This document shows positions 5,850 through 11,416 of a stretch of DNA of 14,422 nucleotides, one piece after another. The position numbers and the translations under genes were made by a program. Positions within the stretch are counted from its first letter, which is position 1; each line of letters opens with the position of its first letter. The stretch is taken from positions 1-14,422 of the forward strand of contig CAMOZS010000025.1 in the NCBI GenBank assembly GCA_946631075.1. Direction: 5' to 3'. The notes under the pieces are model-generated. The model was not told the DNA's origin. It searched no databases and was given only the letters and a program-made list of their open reading frames with translations. The DNA is from an uncultured Bacillota bacterium. Lineage in GTDB: Bacteria; Bacillota; Clostridia; Peptostreptococcales; Anaerovoracaceae.

Positions 5850-6746
5850 ATGAAAAACACAGCAGTTACATTCCAGGAGATGAAAGCGAACGGCGAAAAG
5901 ATCTCCATGCTCACATGCTATGATTATTCGACCGCGAAACTCATGGAGGCCGCAGGCATCAACGCGGTGCTGGTCGGCGATTCGCTCGGCAACACTATGC
6001 TGGGCTATCCGGACACCCTGTCTGTAACCATGGAAGACATGATCACCTACGGCGGAGCTGTAGCCCGCGGATGCCACGACACCCTGGTCGTCCTTGACAT
6101 GCCTTTCATGTCCTATCAGGTATCCATCGAACAGGCGCTGACCAATGCGGGACGGCTGATGAAAGAAGGCCGCGGCGGCGCGGTCAAACTGGAGGGCGGC
6201 GCCAGCGTATGCCCCCAGATCAAAGCCATGACCGAGGCAGGCATTCCCGTCATGGCCCACCTTGGACTGACACCCCAGTCCATCAATGTGTTCGGAGGCA
6301 ATAAAGTCCAGGCCAAGACCGAGGACGCAGCGAAAAAACTGCTCGAGGATGCTTACGCCATCCAGGACGCCGGCGCCTTCAGCGTCGTGCTCGAGTGCAT
6401 CCCGGGACCCCTGGCCGAGTTCGTCACCAAGGCCCTTCGCATCCCGACCATCGGCATCGGCGGCGGTAACGGCTGCGATGGCCAGATTCTGGTCTATCAG
6501 GATATGCTGGGCATGTTCACGGATTTTGTGCCCAAGTTCGTCAAGCAGTTCGGCAACATCGGCGAGCAGATGACCCAGGCCTTCAAGGATTACGATGCTG
6601 AGGTCAAGGCCACCACTTTCCCGGACGAGGACCACACTTTTAAGATGAAGGAGCCGGAGATCCTCCAGCACCTGGCCAAGGAACTGCGCCCGGAAGAGGC
6701 AGCCGGCGGCGAGGTCGATCCGGAATATCTGGCCAAGCTCTATTAA
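5850..6746 (+). CDS. panB: 3-methyl-2-oxobutanoate hydroxymethyltransferase (ketopantoate hydroxymethyltransferase)
   Basis: A 298-residue TIM-barrel enzyme that transfers a hydroxymethyl group from methylenetetrahydrofolate to 2-oxoisovalerate, giving ketopantoate. Metal ligands and the general base known from E. coli PanB have counterparts: Asp44 in VGDSLGN, Asp83 in VLDMPF, Glu115 in KLEGG and Glu182 in VLECIP. AHLGLTPQS (136-144) and IPTIGIGGG are also present; the latter usually reads GIGAG. The protein has about 25 extra acidic C-terminal residues compared with typical PanB (about 260-275). The start at 5850 is chosen because AGGAGG (5835-5840) lies 9 bases upstream and the protein then begins at the family N-terminus; a longer in-frame start at 5724 would translate the terminator hairpin. 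panC follows after 24 bases, forming an operon. Confidence 0.96.
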   Translation: MKNTAVTFQEMKANGEKISMLTCYDYSTAKLMEAAGINAVLVGDSLGNTMLGYPDTLSVTMEDMITYGGAVARGCHDTLVVLDMPFMSYQVSIEQALTNAGRLMKEGRGGAVKLEGGASVCPQIKAMTEAGIPVMAHLGLTPQSINVFGGNKVQAKTEDAAKKLLEDAYAIQDAGAFSVVLECIPGPLAEFVTKALRIPTIGIGGGNGCDGQILVYQDMLGMFTDFVPKFVKQFGNIGEQMTQAFKDYDAEVKATTFPDEDHTFKMKEPEILQHLAKELRPEEAAGGEVDPEYLAKLY

Positions 6747-6770
6747 TCATATGCAAAGGCAGGTCTGACT

Positions 6771-7634
6771 ATGATCATAGCAAGAACGATAGAAGAAGCA
6801 AGAAAACACGTCCAGGAGTGGAAGGCCAGGGGATGCACCATCGGCCTTTGCCCGACCATGGGTTATCTGCATGAGGGCCATCTGTCCCTGATGAAGGCTT
6901 CGAAACAGGACAACGACATCACAGTGGCCTCCATCTTCGTCAACCCCATGCAGTTCGGGCCGACCGAAGATCTGGCCAAGTATCCCAGAGATTTTGAACG
7001 GGACTGCAGTATGCTGGAAGCAGAGGGCGTGGACATGGTTTTCGCGCCTGAGCCGGGCGAAATGTACCTGGATGACTTCTGCACCTTCGTCGACATGACG
7101 GTGGTCTCAGAGGGCCTCTGCGGCCGCAGCAGGCCGGTCATGTTCCGGGGCGTGTGCACGGTCCTGACCAAACTGATCAACATCATCTATCCCAACCGGA
7201 TGTACATGGGCAAGAAAGACTGCCAGCAGCTGGCGGTGGTCCGCCGGATGGTCAGGGACCTGAACTTCAACCTGGAAGTGGTCGGATGCGCTACCGTGCG
7301 GGAAGAAGACGGCCTGGCCAAGAGCTCCCGCAACAGCTACCTGAGTCAGGAAGAGCGGGAAGCGGCAAGAGTCCTGTCACGGACCCTGAGGGCTGCCCAG
7401 GAGAAGATCGCGGCCGGTCAGACGGACAGCCAGGAACTGATCGACTTCATGACGGCCGAACTGACCAAAGAACCCATGGCGGATATCGACTACGTGGAGG
7501 TGGTCGACGGACTGACCATGCAGCCCATCCCGGAAGTCCGCGAGGGCGATGTGATCGCCATAGCGGTCCGGATCGGGACGACAAGACTGATCGATAACTT
7601 CATCGCGGGCGATCCCCTGATCCAGCTGGGCTGA
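6771..7634 (+). CDS. panC: Pantothenate synthetase (pantoate-beta-alanine ligase)
   Basis: A 287-residue cytoplasmic ligase that joins pantoate and beta-alanine using ATP, completing pantothenate. It has the PTMGYLHEGHLSL nucleotide-binding motif (about 28-40, HIGH-like), SIFVNPMQFGP (about 55-65), FRGVCTVLTKL, the GKKDCQQL motif and the EEDGLAKSSRNSYLS motif. Length matches the family (about 280-290). The usual GHFRGV segment reads VMFRGV here, a change next to the substrate site. The Shine-Dalgarno is modest (AAGG/AGG at about 6756-6763). No aspartate decarboxylase (panD) follows, so beta-alanine must come from a gene elsewhere or from outside. A strong terminator lies about 55 bases after the stop. 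Confidence 0.95.
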   Translation: MIIARTIEEARKHVQEWKARGCTIGLCPTMGYLHEGHLSLMKASKQDNDITVASIFVNPMQFGPTEDLAKYPRDFERDCSMLEAEGVDMVFAPEPGEMYLDDFCTFVDMTVVSEGLCGRSRPVMFRGVCTVLTKLINIIYPNRMYMGKKDCQQLAVVRRMVRDLNFNLEVVGCATVREEDGLAKSSRNSYLSQEEREAARVLSRTLRAAQEKIAAGQTDSQELIDFMTAELTKEPMADIDYVEVVDGLTMQPIPEVREGDVIAIAVRIGTTRLIDNFIAGDPLIQLG

Positions 7635-7689
7635 TCCGGACCGGATCCGGAGGCGACCTGCGCAACCATTGAAAATACAACGACAGAGC

Positions 7690-7724
7690 GGCGAATGAAC
7701 CCTAGGGTCCATTCGCCCTTTTTT
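7690..7724 (+). terminator. Terminator of panBC
   Basis: GGCGAATG (7690-7697) and ACCC (7699-7702) pair with GGGT (7705-7708) and CATTCGCC (7710-7717) across one A-C mismatch, followed by six T (7719-7724). Its 3-prime arm includes GGTCCATT, complementary to AATGGACC at 7738-7745 in the shared element downstream. Confidence 0.9.
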
Positions 7725-7736
7725 CATTTTCGCCGC

Positions 7737-7759
7737 AAATGGACCGGTTCGGGGAATTG
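7737..7759 (+). promoter_or_regulatory. Shared 23-bp upstream element, copy 1
   Basis: These 23 bases are identical to 11339-11361, upstream of the M28 peptidase gene. The element begins AAATGGACCGG and ends GGGGAATTG, with the imperfect palindrome GGACCGGTTC at its centre. The terminal TTG is the start of the -35 box proposed for this gene. The position suits an activator site touching the -35. The LuxR-type protein between the two hydrolase genes is the obvious candidate ligand, by inference only. Confidence 0.7.
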
Positions 7760-7785
7760 TCAGACTATTGAAAAATAATGATAAT
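7757..7785 (+). promoter_or_regulatory. Promoter of the carboxylesterase gene
   Basis: TTGTCA (7757-7762), a 17-base spacer and GATAAT (7780-7785). Predicted transcription start is near 7792, downstream of an in-frame ATG at 7778 and upstream of the chosen start at 7826. The first three bases of the -35 belong to the shared element. Confidence 0.6.
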
Positions 7786-7825
7786 GGCCCCAAGAGGAAT
7801 GAACCAAGAAAGGAGTGGTGTCAGC

Positions 7826-10111
7826 ATGACAAGAGCAAGAAGATTATTGCTTCCGGCCCTGATCATCGCGATCGCGATATCGTTCACACCGATATTGAAC
7901 TTCGCGGGCCTGGGTCCGGACCAGGCCTGGGCGGCAGCGAAAGTGAAGGCGCCCAAGAGCGTAAAGGTCAAAGTGGTCTCACAGACAGCCCTCAAGCTCA
8001 GCTGGGGAAAGGTCAAGGGAGCCAAGGGCTATACTGTCTATCAGAAGAAGGGAAGTAAGTTCAAGGCGATCAAGACCCTGAAGGCCAGGACTTTGACCGT
8101 GAAGAAACTCAAGGCCGGAACCAAGTACACATTCTATGTGAAGGCCTACGCTAAGAAAGGTAAGAAAAAGATCTACGGCAAGGCCTCCAAGAAGGTAAGC
8201 GCCAAGACCAAGGCAGCCCCGGTTGCAGCACCGACGGCCGTCTGCAAGAACGGCAAGTTCGTCGGAACCAAAGAAGAGTCCGGCGTCATGTCCTTCAAGG
8301 GCATCCCCTACGCCAAGGCTCCGGTCGGCGATCTGAGATGGCAGGCGCCCCAGCGTCCGGAAGACAGCACAGAGACCTTCCAGGCCACAGATTTCGGCCA
8401 TCCGTCGGTGCAGGCCAACTACCCCCTGCCCGATCCGGCCCAGAACACAGTCAGCTGGGTCTTTGACGGATCCAAGTACACGGTCAGCGAGGACTGCCTG
8501 ACCCTGAACGTCTGGACCAAGGATATAAACCCGGCGGAGAAGAAGCCGGTCATGGTATGGTTCCACGGCGGCGGATTCGTTGTAGGATCAACGACCAATG
8601 ACGCATATCAGCTGGACAATTTCGCTAACAATGAAGATATGGTCATGGTGTCCTGCAACTACAGACTGGGACTCTTCGGCTCCGCGGACATGTCTCAGGT
8701 ACCGGAAGGAGAGAAGTATAAGACGGAAGATTTCCAACAGTCGCAAAACCTGGCTTTGCTGGATGATATCAGAGCGCTGGAATGGATCCAGGAGAACATC
8801 GAAGCCTTTGGAGGAGACCCCGACAATGTGACCATCTTTGGTAACTCCGCAGGCGCGGCAGACATCACGATCCTGGCCACAGTAAACAACGAGAAGGTCC
8901 AGAATGGTGAACTGTTCAAGAGGGTGATCGCCCAGTCGGGAAGCATGTCCCTGTGTGTACCGGATGATGGCGGGAAATACACGAAGGAGCGGACAGACGA
9001 GGTCACCAAACTGATGGAACGTCTCGGCATGCTCGGCATCAATGTAGAGAATCTGGACGACCTGATGGCCGTTCCGGAAGACAAGATCATTGAAGCATAT
9101 ACCGGATACCCGACCAACAAGGGAAGACTGGTAGACGTCAACTTCTTTGATCCGACCGGAGAAGAATTCATCGCAGGCGCGGCTCTCTGCTACGACAATG
9201 TCTATACCCCGGTCTTCAAAGATGACGCAGGTCTGCTGCCCAAGGATCCCTATGATCTGGCGGCGGAAGGCCAGGGCAAGAACATCGACGTCATGTACGG
9301 AAGCAATCAGAACGAATGGAACTACTGGATCTGGGAGATGGCCTGCTTCGATCCGCCGAAAGACCCGGCAACCGACCCCAACCCGGTTCCCCTCATCGAT
9401 CAGGACTACGCGACATATGCTTTCGGTATGATGACCCAGGAGAAGATGCCGGAGATCCAGGCGACCCTGACAGACGAAGAGAAGACAAAATACCTGCAGC
9501 CGTATATGGAGCTGCCGAGAGTGGCAGGACTGGAGAACAAGGACGCGCCGCAGAGATCTGATGAAGAATGGACTCAGCTGGCAGGCGCCTTCATGCCGGA
9601 CTACGATCCGGAAAACCCGCTGCCTCTTGAAACGAAGATCAGCATCCTGAAGGACGCGGAGGAAAACCTCTGGAGAAACACCGAATTTGAAAACGACCTG
9701 GTATTCCGGGCTCCCGCCATCAAGGCCGCAGCGGCCCACGCGGATGCCGCAAAGGCTGGAAACACCGGGGCTAAGACCTACATGTACTACTGGGCCAAGG
9801 AAACGGATCAGAAGTACCAGAAGGCAGGCCACGCATCGGAGATCTCCTATGTCATGGGCAATCCCAATCACACCTGCTTCAGCGGAACGGTCGACATGGG
9901 ATACTCCGCCAAGATCCAGGATATGTGGGCCAACTTCGCCAGGACCGGCGATCCCAGCATCGAGGGAGCTGAGTGGACAGAGTATGACAGCGCGAACAAG
10001 GCGACCATGACCATGGACCTGAACGATGACCTGGGTCTGGAAATGGTGAACGCTCCGTTCGACGATCAGTACCAGCTGATCGAGCCCCTGCTCAAGTATC
10101 ATCTGAAATAA
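7826..10111 (+). CDS. Secreted type B carboxylesterase with N-terminal FN3 domain
   Basis: A 761-residue exported serine hydrolase of the carboxylesterase/lipase (type B) family; the substrate is unknown. Signal peptide: MTRARR, a hydrophobic core and cleavage near AWA (about 36). A Lys-rich FN3 domain follows (about 41-130, with GYTVYQKKGSKFK and YTFYVKAY), then the catalytic domain (about 139-755). Family landmarks are GIPYAKAPVG, EDCLTLNVW, the oxyanion-hole HGGGF (His247 onward), YRLGLFG and LALLDDIRALEWIQENI. The triad is likely Ser341, Glu497 (GSNQNEW) and His669 (GHASEISYV). The nucleophile elbow reads GNSAG, not the usual GESAG. WANFARTGDPS near the end is also typical. The start at 7826 is chosen because AAAGGAG (7809-7815) is 10 bases upstream and the signal peptide then begins directly; a start at 7778 would precede the predicted transcript. 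No LPXTG anchor is seen. The upstream region and FN3 are paralogous to the M28 gene. Confidence 0.93.
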   Translation: MTRARRLLLPALIIAIAISFTPILNFAGLGPDQAWAAAKVKAPKSVKVKVVSQTALKLSWGKVKGAKGYTVYQKKGSKFKAIKTLKARTLTVKKLKAGTKYTFYVKAYAKKGKKKIYGKASKKVSAKTKAAPVAAPTAVCKNGKFVGTKEESGVMSFKGIPYAKAPVGDLRWQAPQRPEDSTETFQATDFGHPSVQANYPLPDPAQNTVSWVFDGSKYTVSEDCLTLNVWTKDINPAEKKPVMVWFHGGGFVVGSTTNDAYQLDNFANNEDMVMVSCNYRLGLFGSADMSQVPEGEKYKTEDFQQSQNLALLDDIRALEWIQENIEAFGGDPDNVTIFGNSAGAADITILATVNNEKVQNGELFKRVIAQSGSMSLCVPDDGGKYTKERTDEVTKLMERLGMLGINVENLDDLMAVPEDKIIEAYTGYPTNKGRLVDVNFFDPTGEEFIAGAALCYDNVYTPVFKDDAGLLPKDPYDLAAEGQGKNIDVMYGSNQNEWNYWIWEMACFDPPKDPATDPNPVPLIDQDYATYAFGMMTQEKMPEIQATLTDEEKTKYLQPYMELPRVAGLENKDAPQRSDEEWTQLAGAFMPDYDPENPLPLETKISILKDAEENLWRNTEFENDLVFRAPAIKAAAAHADAAKAGNTGAKTYMYYWAKETDQKYQKAGHASEISYVMGNPNHTCFSGTVDMGYSAKIQDMWANFARTGDPSIEGAEWTEYDSANKATMTMDLNDDLGLEMVNAPFDDQYQLIEPLLKYHLK

Positions 10112-10166
10112 GCGGGCCGATACAGGCAAGCGGACAAAAAACGCTTCCGCATTTATACAACCCAAG

Positions 10167-10208
10167 CCGAAGGCTGCAGGACCGGATTTCCGTCCTGCGG
10201 CTTTTCGG
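10167..10208 (+). terminator. Hairpin terminator after the carboxylesterase gene
   Basis: GCTGCAGGAC (about 10173-10182) pairs with GTCCTGCGGC (10192-10201), and the outer CCGAAG with TTTCGG, allowing one bulge and G-U pairs. The T-run is partly within the stem, so efficiency is uncertain. It separates the esterase from the regulator. Confidence 0.6.
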
Positions 10209-10240
10209 CGTCTTCTGAAGCCTGGTGGAACTGTACGGTA

Positions 10241-10269
10241 TTGAAATGATCCGGCGCCGCTGATAAACT
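10241..10269 (+). promoter_or_regulatory. Promoter of the LuxR-type regulator gene
   Basis: TTGAAA (10241-10246), a 17-base spacer and TAAACT (10264-10269). The transcript would begin near 10276, which excludes an ATG at 10272 and supports the start at 10296. The 23-bp element of the two hydrolase genes is absent here. Confidence 0.65.
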
Positions 10270-10295
10270 TAATGCGAGGACTGGTGGTGACTGAC

Positions 10296-11261
10296 ATGAT
10301 GAACGCATCTTTCTTCATATACCTGTTTGCAAGCTGCATCGGGGCGGCGATCGCGGCCCTGCTGCTTCTGACTTTTCGCGTGCAGTCAGACCGGGCGGCG
10401 TGGAAACTGCCCTTGATGCTCTTCGTGCTGTTCACCTTTCTGCTCTGCCTCCTGTATTTCGGAGAGCGTTTCTACACTGATAACTACGAAACGAAAGGCG
10501 GCTGGCCGCTGGGCGTACGGACGTTCAATGTCCTGCTGGGCTTCGGCCAGATCTTTGTCTGGTGCTGGTATCTGCGGGCAAAGGCCGGTATCCGCCAGCT
10601 CTGGATCCGGCGGGGGACCAACATCATCCTGACCCTGATCCTGGTGATCCAGCTGATCATTTACATGGCCCTTATGGACGAGCATTTTTTCATCGCCTCC
10701 GAAGGGATCCGCAGCGTAGCAACCGGGCTTTATATCCTCTTCATGATCCTTCAGCCGGCGGTCCTGATCGGGTACATGGTCCTCGTTCACCGCAGAGCCG
10801 GAGATAAAGAAGCCAGGATATATCTGAACGGGATTGGGATTGTGCTCGCGCTGGATTTCCTTTGGGGCTGTTTTTACGTACTCATGCTCTTCCGGGCAAG
10901 CCCCCTGCTGGACCAGGGCCTCTACGCCGGCTTCGATCTGGTCTCCCTGACCTTCCTTCTGATCAATCTTCTGGTGGCCCTCTACGTCTACCGGTGTGAG
11001 ATCCGCCACATGATCCCCGGATCAGACGAGGAGCAAAGGCTGGAGCAGGCCCGGGCCATGACGGACGCCCTTCAGGAAGGGGGCCTTTCCCAGCGGGAGA
11101 TCGAAGTGGCCCGGCTTTTGCTGGACGGGGAAAGCTACGATGAGATCGCGGAGGCCCTCAGCATCTCCAAATATACTGTCAAACGCCACGCCCATAACAT
11201 CTATCAGAAGCTGGACGTTGCCAATAAAGTGGAATTGATCAACCGCTTCCGCCAGAAGTAG
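10296..11261 (+). CDS. Membrane-embedded LuxR-type transcriptional regulator
   Basis: A 321-residue one-component regulator. Seven hydrophobic helices can be traced at about residues 5-27, 36-57, 76-94, 108-127, 142-165, 176-199 and 210-232, followed by a short acidic linker and a C-terminal LuxR/GerE helix-turn-helix (about 263-319) with LSQREIEVARLLLDG, YDEIAEALSISKYTVKRHAHNIYQKL and a basic end. The membrane half probably senses a signal in or outside the membrane and the HTH binds DNA; neither signal nor targets are visible. The start at 10296 has GGTGGTGA 5 bases upstream; ATG 10299 is equally possible, while 10272 lies upstream of the predicted transcript. The gene has its own promoter and terminator and sits between two secreted hydrolase genes with a common 23-bp upstream element, so local regulation of both is a reasonable inference. 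Confidence 0.9.
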   Translation: MMNASFFIYLFASCIGAAIAALLLLTFRVQSDRAAWKLPLMLFVLFTFLLCLLYFGERFYTDNYETKGGWPLGVRTFNVLLGFGQIFVWCWYLRAKAGIRQLWIRRGTNIILTLILVIQLIIYMALMDEHFFIASEGIRSVATGLYILFMILQPAVLIGYMVLVHRRAGDKEARIYLNGIGIVLALDFLWGCFYVLMLFRASPLLDQGLYAGFDLVSLTFLLINLLVALYVYRCEIRHMIPGSDEEQRLEQARAMTDALQEGGLSQREIEVARLLLDGESYDEIAEALSISKYTVKRHAHNIYQKLDVANKVELINRFRQK

Positions 11262-11279
11262 GAATTGCAAGGGATGAAG

Positions 11280-11316
11280 GCGGCTGTGGACCATAAAGGT
11301 CCATGGGCGCTTTTTT
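11280..11316 (+). terminator. Terminator of the LuxR-type regulator gene
   Basis: GCG-GCTG-TGGACC (11280-11292) pairs with GGTCCA-TGG-G-CGC (11298-11310), with two G-U pairs and one mismatch, a 5-base loop and six T (11311-11316). As at 7690-7724, its 3-prime arm contains GGTCCAT, complementary to the ATGGACC of the shared element downstream. Confidence 0.85.
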
Positions 11317-11338
11317 GTTTTTCGCGGCGGAGGATGAA

Positions 11339-11361
11339 AAATGGACCGGTTCGGGGAATTG
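11339..11361 (+). promoter_or_regulatory. Shared 23-bp upstream element, copy 2
   Basis: Identical over 23 bases to 7737-7759. It again ends with TTG that forms the start of the proposed -35 box, and it again lies downstream of a terminator whose 3-prime arm carries GGTCCAT. The distance from element end to start codon is 55 bases here and 66 for copy 1. Confidence 0.7.
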
Positions 11362-11387
11362 GAAAATTGTCTGAAAAAAGTGAAAAT
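11359..11387 (+). promoter_or_regulatory. Weak promoter of the M28 peptidase gene
   Basis: TTGGAA (11359-11364), a 17-base spacer and GAAAAT (11382-11387). The placement relative to the shared element matches the esterase promoter exactly. The poor -10 would suit an activator-dependent promoter. An alternative -35 is TTGTCT at 11367, without a good -10. Confidence 0.45.
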
Positions 11388-11416
11388 AGACCCATAAACG
11401 AAAGGAGTGGTGTGTA

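Noticed and set aside
5438..5923. Forward open frame running from the tRNA through the pan leader into panB
   Set aside because: It starts inside the tRNA, crosses two terminators and has no ribosome binding site or recognisable motif; it ends out of frame in panB.
7778..7825. Longer N-terminus for the carboxylesterase
   Set aside because: The ATG at 7778 overlaps the predicted -10 region, and the shorter form starts directly with a classical signal peptide behind AAAGGAG, as in the M28 paralogue.
8588..10435. Long reverse-strand open frame opposite the carboxylesterase
   Set aside because: Same kind of antisense shadow, crossing a terminator and a promoter of the real genes, with no recognisable domain.
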